A stretch of 64,000 nt of DNA from Galbula dea (taxonomy: Eukaryota; Chordata; Aves; Piciformes; Galbulidae), in the NCBI GenBank assembly GCA_013399015.1, contig VWZX01001039.1:516762-580761 (forward strand). The letters are read 5' to 3'. How positions within the stretch are numbered: position 1 is the first letter of the stretch; every line of letters starts with the position of its first letter. A program made the translations under genes and the position numbers. Under the pieces are notes generated by a model. The model worked only from the letters and a program-made list of their open reading frames with translations. It was not told the origin of the DNA and ran no database searches. Shown here one piece after another: positions 54,971 through 64,000 of the stretch.

Positions 54971-57900
54971 TTTGGTTTATTTTCATTCCATTCCCTCTGC
55001 TCTTTCTATTCTATTTCTGGCAGCTTTCAGATGAACATGACTCCTCCTTTATGCTTAGACCAATGCCATCTATGATACCCAAACAGTTTCTGCATGGCCA
55101 GTAGAAAGATCATACATATACACACATCCCCCTCATACAGGTACCCACCACTGCTAAAGGATTTGTCAGGATAAGAAATCCTGGAGGAGTAATGTCCCCA
55201 GTGAAAATACACAGAATACTATACCCAGATAAGCAGGTAATGTCATTCACCAAGTTGTGACACTGTTCTTAACACAATAAATATCATTTCCCTTTAAAAA
55301 TCCCTGTTCTTTCCTTAGGAGAAAGGACATTCAGAGCACTTCTACTGAAAGGGAGAAGGTGGAGGAGCCTGTGAGCATGTCCTGCTTTCTATGCTGTTAT
55401 GCAGATTCTAAATACAGGTTTGGTTATTTCTTAAATACATGTTTATTTTTCCTTTTTGGCTTTGTTATTTTTTTTCCTTTGAAATATCTGTTTGTGTTTT
55501 CAATGAAGAGCAGCTGAAAGATCAGGAGGATGGTTTAAGAATTCAGCTGGGCTGTAAGCTATTTGGATGTAAAACAGTGCCTGGGAGAGAGCTTTTCCAC
55601 TGCCTTGCTAAACAATCCTCCTTCTGTCACCCTGTGAGGTTGCTGTCCTTTGTTCCTCAGGATGTCACCTTCCCTCTAACTCCCCAGAGCCTTCAAGGAA
55701 AGGAAAACAAGGAAGAAGGAGACTTCTTTTCCCTTTGTTTTTTTAAATTCCCCCAAGTCCTTCTTTCAACCCAACACGACCCTTATAGGCCACCTGCCTT
55801 TGTTTTAGTTGTGCTTCTTCGTTTTGTTTCGTCATCATTTCCCCCTCCTTGTGCCATTTCCCCCTCCAGTGTCTTTGCAGGGCACTGTTAGGCACTCAGG
55901 GGAGCTGTGCAGAGGCAGCTCAGTGTCCCCAGTCTCAGCTACAGCACTTGTAGCATCAGAGCCCATTAATTTGACTAACACAGAGCCACCACCACAGCCC
56001 TCAGAGTCTTTTCCCTTCCCTCTCCAGGATCTGCCAAAGCAAAGCTGTGGCTGCTCTGCCAGGGGAACGTGGCTCTGGCAGGGAGGCAGAGCAAAGCCTG
56101 GCACCCAGCTGCTCGCCCCTGCTGCTGCTCCTCGGTGAAGGCAGACAGGTGGTGGAGGCATCGCCTTCCCACCACGGGGTGAAGCCTCAAATGCCTCCCG
56201 AGCAGGCAGGTGGTGGAGGAGGGTCCCATCACGCTTGGCTTCCTGCTTATTCCCTTTGCAGATGCAGAGACAGGCAAGAGGGAGCACAGGGTGTCCCACA
56301 GCGTGGGCTGAGGATTCTGTGCTCTCCTTGTTGGTTGGCAGCAAGCTGTGGAGAGGCCTGTGCCGCGCAGACAGCTCTTCCGGACAGGCTCAGCACCACG
56401 TGTGCACAGGGTAGGTGAGGTGGCCCCAGCACCTTCTCATCATGAGCCCTGGCTCCACGGGAGCTGTGAACAGGAGCCCTGCGCCACCCTTAGCTCTACC
56501 TCACCCTTTGTGTCCTGCCAAGGAGACTCTGCCCACAGGACATGCATCCATGGCTTCTGGAGTGTTCCTAAAGCTATTTTTGTCAGAAATCCTTGTTGCT
56601 GGTGTTGCTTTTGCTGACCTAAGCAGGCTGTATCTTTTCCAAATGTCTTTGACGTTTCTCACAGAGTAATCTATTAATGTTGCAGACAAGGATTCTGCTG
56701 ACTTCAGTTTGGCTTCTGTTTCCCATTGGATGGACTCCTCTGTTTATGGGGGAATGCCTCAAGCCAAAAAGAGAGGAAAAAAAAAAAAACCCAGCCCCTG
56801 AGCTAACTGAAAACAGGCCCAGAGGGAAGCACTTTCCAGCCACATTGCCTCTCACTGGCTGGCTTCTGTTCTGTGCTTGGGGTTGTGCCAGACTTCAGTA
56901 CCTCCATGCTTTTGATTCCTGTTTATCCTCGGCAACATGATTGTCTATAATTATATATAATCTCCTCCTTGTTTACTCTTCTTCCTCCAGGTCTGAAGGC
57001 AAGCTCGATGGCAGCTCTCTGCTGGGCCTGCCAAAGCTCCAGCTCCAGAGTGCCTCTCAGCATCCTCCACCTTCTTTTTCAGCAGTAACAAAGCCATTTG
57101 ATTTCCTCCCAGCCCTTCTCCGCGCTCTCCCCCTCCCCCTCACTGGCATCGGGATTATTTATACAGAATGTGGAAACAATTTGCAGGAAAGGGAACAATG
57201 TAAGCTGGAGTGAGGGAAGGGAGACAAGTTTATTGTGCACACTTAGAGCCCTGGAAGTGAAATGCTGCTTTTTTGGAGGAAGAAGAGGGAGTGGGCTGTT
57301 GTTCTTTCTCTCTGCTCCTCTCTTTTGACGTCTCGCTGAACCGTTTTCTGTCTTGCCAGAGTCCAAACCAGAGCAACCAGATCTGAGTGTGTGTTTTGGA
57401 GGAGGTTCAGATTGGATCCCTCCCTGCATCACAGTTTGATGAGGCAGTATCTGTGTACTTAAACCTCTTGGAGGTTTTGCTCTTGGATCATTTCTGCTCC
57501 TGGATTAGCATTAATGAAGAGCATGTGTGTTTGAGAGGTCCTCTTCCAGGCCTGGAGAGCTGCAGCATTGCTGAAGGCACTGTTTTCTGCCTGGTTGATT
57601 GTTATACACAACTATTCCAAGGAACAGCTAAGCTGAAAAAGAAGATTCCTTGGGAGTGAACAAGACAGGGACTTTTAGCAAAGTCTAATTTCAGTCTGTC
57701 TCCCCGTACCCACTTAGCATTACATTTTCTGAACATCCCAGCACCTCAGTAGCACCAGTGTGAGTGTCTTTGGAAATCAAGCAGTTTGCTTTAGTGCCTT
57801 CTGAAGAGCTGAGCTCTGGGAACGTGCTGGGTGTAAGCCATGGGAAGCTGAACCAGCATTTTATTTGGGTATTATTGAGCAGGTCTGAGGTCTTCAGATC

Positions 57901-60900
57901 TCTTCCTGAAGTCCTCAGTTACCTTGAAGTCCTCAGAAAGGAGCAGTCCAAACTCACATATCTTTTGATGAAGGGATATTGGTGTTGCAGAGGCAAGGAA
58001 GTGTTCTCTGCAAGTCTGAGCAGAGTGGCTGCCTGGGCTACCTCCCTTCTCAGGAGCTCGCAGCCTTCTTTCTCAATAGCCTCAAGACTGGGACGTGATC
58101 TGTGCAAGTTGTGCTGAGCTGGAAGGGCAGGGCCAGGAGGCTGCCATCTGGGACATCGTGTTCCTCTCTAAACCAGGCAAATTACCAGCTGTGAACTAGT
58201 GCACCAGATAAACTGGCTTCTTTGCAGAGAAGGAACCTGTAGTGGACTGTTCCTCCCTGAGATCATGCATCTTCTTCACCTTCCAGTTCTTACTGCTCCT
58301 TCTCAGTCCATGTCCACACACAAAGAGCATGCTTGCTCTGTACAGTGCTGTATTTGCTCTGCCACCCAGAATGGCAAGTGTCTGTGTGGACAGGCTGGTC
58401 CTCCTAATGCTGACAGCACAGCACAGAGGCCATGCCAAATGGCACTGCTGCTCCCTTTTTTTCAGCCACTTCTTGGCCTGAAGTTAGCAACCTGAGGTGT
58501 AAAGTGCAAGGTGTAAAAGACTGGAGCAAAGATGCTTAGACCTTAAGGTTTTTTGCTCAGAGCCTGTTCAGCTCCTCTCTTTAGGCTCTTGTTCGCACTC
58601 TCAGAAGGACCCAGGAACAGCAGCAGTTTCTGCTTTCTCTTCCAAGCCAGGCACCGACACTGTGCAGTGGCAGCCTGCAGCTAGGAGCAGTGGTTGTCAC
58701 AAGATGCCGATCCCCATGGGCTGAGGCAGAGCCCAGCCAGAGCAGTGCAGCCCTTGCCACCAACCAGGCTGTGGGGCTCAGAGGCATTCCCTCCATCCAC
58801 AGCAGTCTCTGTGAGCACAGTGTGCTCCTCAACCTGTCTGTCTCCTCTCCATCCATCCACCTCTCACAGAGCCTAGGGATGGCTGCAGCAGCCTGCCCAG
58901 GCATGTCTCCCAGTGTGCTTAGCTGATTGGCAGTGTGCTGGGCTACACAGTGTTTAAGTGTGTCAGAGTCTGGAGAACCCCCTCCAGTCTCTCCTACAGC
59001 CCAACTTGCAGATGCAGGCTGGAAGGAGAGCAGCCCTGCTTCTGAGGGCACCCCACTGAAGGCCTTAGGGGCAGAGAGACATTTCCAGTCTCCGTCTGGC
59101 TCCCGAGGGTCTCCCCTTAGTCCTGGAAACGTGTGGCTGTGAGTTAAGCTGCATGGAGAGCTCTGGACTAAACAGCTCACAGCAGCAGTACAGGTTTGGG
59201 CAAAGTAGAGTCTTGTAGCTCTACCTATAGAGACTTTAAAATGCAGAGGCCAGAGGGATCAGTGCAATTTCAGGGAAACAGTCACTGGAGCACTTGTGCT
59301 GTTTCATTTCTGGTTCTGAATGGTCAAATTCTTATAAAAATAAGGGAAAAAGTCTGCTTGGAATGTTTGTGCTGCTGAAAACATCCTTGACTTTTCGGAA
59401 TTTCCTCTTTCATCTTGTTCTTTCTTTTGGTTTTGTTTTGTTTTAATTATTTTGAGGGCTCTTTAGATGAGAGCAGATTTGTATTCTTCTCCTGGTGCTG
59501 CTTGCTTACCACCTGAAATCCTCATCTGCTCTCTGCAGTTCCCAACACAGCCGTGAGCAATATCCTGAACAGAGCATTCTAACTTCAGGTGAAGAAAAGC
59601 AACAGAAGCAGATGGGCCTGTAAACAGCAGAGATCTGGCTCTCCCAGAGAGGTCCTTGTGGAGTGGAAAGGAGCAGAATGGTTAGTAAACACTGAGCAAC
59701 TCTCATTTTCTGGGCTGAAATGTGATAATCTGGGGAGGGGAGGATGGCATAGGAACAGCAACTATCATATTCTGGCACAGTCAGCTATTCCCAGCAGAAT
59801 CTCTTCATGTTAGAACCTGTGGCAAATTGGAGAATATGGGAAAAGAGGATATGTTTTCCAGCATCAGGGAATTTGTGGGTGATGAAAACAAGATTTCCAG
59901 CAGCCCTTTTGCACTAGCATTTTGGTCTTTGTTTCTAAGGAGGCATCCTGCTGGTTTTCTGCCATTCTTCCCTCCCCTTGAGTGAATCCTGAAACTGTCA
60001 GTCAATCAGACTTGTGAGTAACTTCACTGAGAATAAAGTTCCCACAAGTTACCTGAAAGTTTGCAGCTGGATGGAGTTAAAAACCCCAGGGTAGAGTCCC
60101 CACTGATGGGAAGACACCTCAGCCACGTTTGGAGAAGCAGCAGCAGCCAGCTGGCCAGGCAACACACGTGCTGCTCCCAGCCGGCGTGTGCTGCCCTGTG
60201 TCCAGCCAAGCACACACAGGATGTGGCAGGATGTGGAAGCAAGCAGGAATGCTGCAGGGAAGGGCAGGGGGAAGATGATCTCCCAGATCTAATTCCCTAA
60301 TAACCCAGCTTGGGTGCTTCAGCTTCTCAGGGATCCACTTGTTGCTGCACATGTTCCATTAGCGGAACGATGGTGAAGAGAACCAGGAGGCATTAGCCTC
60401 GTGCGGGAGGTGTGGGGAGCTGGTCTGGCTGCCCTGCCATGGCTGCTCCCACACCACAGTGGCAAGGGAAATGGGGAGGAGAACCTAGTGCTGACCTAAC
60501 CTGTCAGGGCCTTCAGACTGGGTGTTGACAGACCTCTGAATACATCTAGCTGCCCCCAAGAAGCTGCATGTGAGCTGTTTCCTGAAGGGATCCAGATCCC
60601 TGGCTGTATAAATTCAGTGCTTTCCTGTCCTTTCCTTACCCTCAGTGTAATGAAGCCTGAGAGTGGAGCAAGCAGGCAGGGGTCTTCCCCTGGTAGAGGG
60701 CTGGGGGCTTCTCCTTACTTTTCTTTCATGTTTGGGCAGGACCTGCCACTTTTAGCCATCCTTTGCTTAACAGTGAACTCAGGGGGGTTTGGTTGCCTAG
60801 TTTTAGAGCCAGGAAGTGAAGAGGGGCAAGAAAAGAAAGAAAACCAAATAAGGAGGCTCATTTCCATAGTTTACTGAGCCCAGAGAGATTTCTGTAAACC

Positions 60901-61113
60901 ACATGGTATCAGGTGTAAAAGAAATGAAAGATGATAAGCAACATGGAAAAATGGAGCAGCCCAAAACTCCCACAGCCTGGTGAGTCTCCAGAAATGTTGG
61001 AGAGGCTTAAACAGTGATTTACTGTCTACCTCCTGGCAAAGAGCAGTCCCTCCACCTTGTTCCTGTTGAGAAGAGGTCCTGATTCATGTCATGTGTTCTC
61101 TTTCCTTGGACAG
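54971..61113. other. Single-copy DNA, no gene recognised
   Basis: This 6-kb stretch has no recognised repeats apart from an A13 run (56777-56789) and T-rich tracts (59400-59455). Around 56050-56420 the CpG count is mildly raised. The longest minus frame in the window that is free of gaps and outside the left end is here (58581-59180, 199 codons). It has no domain and its DNA is stop-poor on the other strand too. 57110-57240 includes AT-rich 'GGGATTATTTATACAGAATG'. Confidence 0.4.
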
Positions 61114-61185
61114 GGAGACTATTGCAGATCCTGTGGCTGTGAGAGAGAGTTGTGGAGTGAAGAGACCCACAAAAGATGGTTCCAG
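61114..61185 (+). other. Candidate internal exon (weak)
   Basis: 'TCTCTTTCCTTGGACAG' precedes 72 bases that read in phase 0 as GDYCRSCGCERELWS then EETHKRWFQ. They are followed by CAGGTTGGC, a weak donor. The Cys pattern is eye-catching, but another frame of the same segment is also open, which lowers the weight. Not recognised as any family. Confidence 0.12.
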
Positions 61186-62283
61186 GTTGGCATTTTAGAG
61201 GTTTGTGCTTGATTTAGGGTTGAAGAGTTGATGTTTCTATTTTTCTTGGGGACTGGGAGGGGAGATACTACTGAGCCCTTGAGACTTAGTGTAGAATGAT
61301 TAGAATCTGGAACAGATTCCCAAAAAGACATTTAGGGACAACTAGATGCACAAAGCTGCTGGAATGTACCTACCACCAGAGTTCACCCAGCCTGGGATAA
61401 AGCCTCTGACAAGGGCAGTGCTCTACTAAAGTACTTATGTCTGGGAGCTTAGAATAGAAGTAAAAATGAGGATGAGGGTGGGATAACACTTTCTCCATTT
61501 CTTGGAGAGAGAGAAAATGCCAAAGAGCTGGATTTTTGGTTTTGGGTTTGTTTGGTTGTTGTTTGTTTTTTTTCCCTGAGAATGTCTCAGCTGGACAAGA
61601 ACCACTGCAGGTTTTAGAGGATCCCTATAACCTGGCACTTGCAGAGCACGTGGGCTCACTTCATCGTGGCACAAACAGTTGTGGCATTTCTAGGGAGATC
61701 TGTAATTCCAAGTAATAACCTCAAAGGTTAATTGAAGTCTGAAAAGGTAGTTGGGCTAGAAGGGGTTTAATGGTGTGTTTAGACCAGTGTTGCTGTGAGC
61801 ATTCATTTTGCCTGGGAAAGGCAGCTTCACACCTTCACACAGCTTAGCCATGGAGACAGAAAAATCAGGGGGGATTTATGGCAGATGGAAATGAGCTCTG
61901 AATTCAAAGAATTTCTTGTTTGTTTTGGGCCAAAAATCAGTGAACTCTGAGTAAGGCCTGGTTACCTGAGAAGGAGGGTGCTCAGCAGTTTTTGGACAGT
62001 CAGGCTCAGAAGAAAGCTCTCCAAAGTGCAGACCATACACTTCAGAAATGGTTTTTGCCATTTTTCTGCTTTATGTGTGATATTCTCCTTGCAGCCTTCC
62101 AGAGCAGATTTACTCTTCTACTTGGTTCCCCTTTGCCTCCTGCTGGGTCAATTCCTTTATTTTCCACCACTATTTGTACCATAGGCACTTCCAGAATCTG
62201 GGAAATCTCCCTCAGAAGTCACCTTGTCTCTTGAGCTTACTGCCGGCTGTCCCACTGAAGCTTCTCATTCTTCATTGTAACTG
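61186..62283. other. Single-copy sequence, nothing recognised
   Basis: Contains a T/G-rich tract (GTTTGTTTGGTTGTTGTTTG region, near 61545-61575). No gene or repeat family is recognised. Confidence 0.45.
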
Positions 62284-62990
62284 TAGAATCACTGAGGTTG
62301 GAAAAGACCTCTAAGATCATCAAGTCCAACAATTAACCTAACACTGCCAAGTCACCACTAAACCGTGGCTCTAAGTGCCACATCTACACGTTTTTTTGAA
62401 CCCTTCCAGGGATGGTGACTCCACCACTGCCCTGGGCAGCCTGGGCCAATGCCTAACCACTCTTGCAGGGAAGAAATTGTTCCTCATGTCCAACCTAAAC
62501 CTCCCTTGGCACAACTTGAAGCTGTTTCCTCTCATCCTGTTGCTTTTTACCTGGGAGACGAGGCCAGGTCCCACCTTGCTTCAGCCTTCTTTCAAGGACT
62601 TGTAGAGAGTAAGAAGATCTCTCCTCAATCTCCTCTTCTCCAGGCTAACCAACCCCAGTTCCCTCAGGTGTTCCTCACAACACTTGTGCTCTAGACCCTT
62701 CCCCAGCTTCCTTGCCCTTCTCTGGACACACTCCAGCACCTCCCTGTCCTTCTTGGAGTGAGGGACCCAAAACTGACCCCAGGATATGAGGTGTGGCCTC
62801 CCCAGTGCCCAGCCCTGAATATCTATCCCTGCCCTAGTCCTGCTGCCACACTAGTGCTGATCCAAGCTAGGATGCTGTTGGCCTTCTTGGCCACCTGGGC
62901 ACACTGCTGCCTCATCGTCAGCTGCTGTCAACCAACACCACCAGGTCCTTTCCTGCTGGGCAGCTTTCCAGGCACTCTGCCCCAAGCCTT
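62284..62990 (-). mobile_element. CR1 LINE 3' end, minus strand, 1600-type
   Basis: The minus frame 62371-62574 reads GNSFKLCQGRFRLDMRNNFF, ARVVRHWPRLPRAVVESPSL, then shifts frame and ends early, so the VVLRDMV terminus is lost. The tail on the plus strand begins 'AGAATCACTGAGGTTGG' with 'CACTGCCAAGTCACCACTAA'. The 5' side reaches beyond the CCACCTGGGCACACTGCTGC segment to about 62990. At about 700 bases this is the longest CR1 copy uninterrupted by the gap. Confidence 0.94.
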
Positions 62991-63139
62991 ACAAAGAAGA
63001 ACAGAAGGCCAGAAGAGTGCACCATGACATCCATCCAGGTGCCCTTACATTGTTAAGTCTTTAAAAACTCTCTAGGCACTTCCAGTTGCTGAGAAGTGGG
63101 AAGCCTACAAACTGGACTGGTGTTAGCACATGAAGGAGA
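62991..63139. other. Spacer between CR1 and SINE-like element
   Basis: Short single-copy stretch without visible features. Confidence 0.4.
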
Positions 63140-63396
63140 AGCAAGTGCTGTGTGGCCTGGTATAGGGCCTTGGGTTCTGGTTTTGGTTTGGACACTGCCT
63201 CACTGGGTGAGCTTGGGGAGATCGTTTCCCTTCTCTGTGCACCTGTTTCCACTCCTCACCTCTAATTGTCTCCCCGTTCAGGCCGGGAGCTCTTTGGGAC
63301 ACAGCCCATCTCTCGCTGCGTGTCCGTACAGCGCCTCGGCACAATGGAGCCTTGTCTTGGTCGGGGCCTAAGGTGTTGGAGGAATGCAAACAAGAA
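63140..63396 (+). mobile_element. MIR/CORE-SINE-like element with LINE-type tail
   Basis: 'CTGGGTGAGCTTGGGGAGAT' and 'TTCTCTGTGCACCTGTTTCC' match the MIR core ('tgaccttgggcaagtca... ctctgtgcctcagtttcc'). Downstream, 'GAGCTCTTTGGGACACAGCC', 'TACAGCGCCTCGGCACAATG' and 'TTGGTCGGGGCCTAAGG' follow the tail seen in many amniote copies ('agctctttggggcaggg... cagcgcctagcacaatggggcc... ggttggggcctctagg'). The order and spacing fit well. An open frame of 87 codons (63266-63529) starts inside it and is not a gene. Confidence 0.7.
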
Positions 63397-64000
63397 GAAA
63401 AGGTATGCCCAGACAGCAAGGCAAGCTTCCCAGACAAGCTGCCCTGCGAGCGTGTCTGAAACCCAATGTGCTGGGAGCTGTCTCTGTTCCCAGTCCTTGG
63501 CTTCTCTCAGGCAGCCAGCGAAGCATTAGCCAGTTCCAATTACAATGGAGAGGTGAACTGGCACGTTCCCAGTTCCACTGGGAAACAATGTGAAATCACT
63601 AAGCTGATTTTGCAAACCCAAGCAGTGCCTGATAGGAATCTCCATCCCATGCAGCTCTGGACCTGCCTGGAGCTGAGCCACCTCCCTGCAGGTGAAAAGC
63701 TCTTTACGTCAGTCCTGAAGCTCAGAGCCATCGCATCCCACACCCAGCCCATACTGTGCACGCTTGAGCCTGCTCCAGTTTGCCAGCAGAGAAATGAGCA
63801 AAACCATTTTCTCCTTTCTTCCTGCATCTGAGGAGGTCATTCTGATTCTCATTCATGTCTCCTTGGCTTTTCTTCTTCTCCCCTGGCTTCTGCATAGCCC
63901 CTTCCTCCAGTTGTTTGTCCAGTCCCTGCACTCCATCCCACCTTTTGCATTCCTCCCTGGTTTGATACAGAATCTCGTCAGTCTTGCTTCACACTAAGGG
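63397..64000. other. Single-copy sequence at window end
   Basis: Frames of up to 121 codons occur on both strands with no domains. The window ends without a recognised feature. Confidence 0.4.

Noticed and set aside
56050..56420. CpG island or promoter
   Set aside because: CpG density is only mildly raised and there is no adjacent exon or TATA/initiator arrangement.
61290..61345. Possible old CR1 piece ('AGAATCTGGAACAGATTCCC')
   Set aside because: Only about 20 bases resemble the CR1 segment for the W-N-R-L-P motif; the flanks do not follow.
63266..63529. Exon or gene starting at the acceptor-like TCTCCCCGTTCAG
   Set aside because: The segment lies inside a MIR/CORE-SINE-like element, so the acceptor and frame are features of the repeat.
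1..64000. Microbial operons, CRISPR arrays, phage or plasmid features
   Set aside because: Coding density is near zero, CR1 and other vertebrate repeats are present, and no direct-repeat/spacer array exists.

Overview
This window looks like bird nuclear DNA. The evidence is a set of CR1 LINE retrotransposon copies that are 5'-truncated and end in the CR1 signature: a tract like 'TTGGACTAGATGATCTT', then 'CCTTTCCAACC', then short ATTCTRTG repeats. Older amniote repeats lie between them (CR1/L3-like LINE reverse-transcriptase relics and MIR/CORE-SINE-like pieces). There are no bacterial operons, phage genes, CRISPR arrays, rRNA genes or recognisable tRNA genes. The species cannot be named. Several copies share one CR1 subfamily style, which suggests a lineage with a fairly recent CR1 burst.

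No protein-coding gene can be called with confidence. Open frames are short, on both strands, and match no family I recognise. The longest gap-free ones are about 200 codons and sit in GC-richer, stop-poor DNA. The exceptions are frames inside CR1 copies, which encode the C-terminal part of the CR1 ORF2 protein (motif LEKRRLRGD, then RLDIRKNFF-like, then LPR.VVESPSLE). The window is best read as intergenic or intronic sequence. A few stretches look like exons bounded by splice sites (14049-14180, 29208-29394, 44819-44904, 61114-61185 and a 22-nt micro-exon at 35062). They are listed as low-confidence candidates.

Layout. 1-6000: four plus-strand CR1 copies and an ancient LINE piece. 6000-22480: mostly single-copy sequence with a few ancient LINE/SINE pieces, one older CR1 and a stop-bounded exon candidate. 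22487-23850: an (ATAAT)n microsatellite, then a longer CR1 whose middle, including most of the reverse transcriptase, falls in a 745-base run of N. 23851-36500: single-copy DNA, a possible homeodomain-type regulatory element near 24345-24440, and four CR1 copies. 36500-49490: an ancient CR1/L3-like LINE with decayed RT motifs near 38600-39010, one CR1, and MIR-like fragments. 49495-49860: a compact block with a perfect four-unit heat-shock-element pattern, three consecutive perfect hairpins and an AT-rich homeodomain/POU-motif-rich stretch; this is the most unusual part of the window. 49860-64000: single-copy DNA with a G-rich/purine tract, a short CR1 tail, a 0.7-kb CR1 and a MIR/CORE-SINE-like element near the right end.

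Nothing here amounts to a novel multi-gene system. The best leads are noncoding: the 49.5-49.9 kb block, the 24.3 kb AT/CpG motif cluster, and the deeply decayed repeats. All identifications were made by eye against remembered family patterns; no database search was run.
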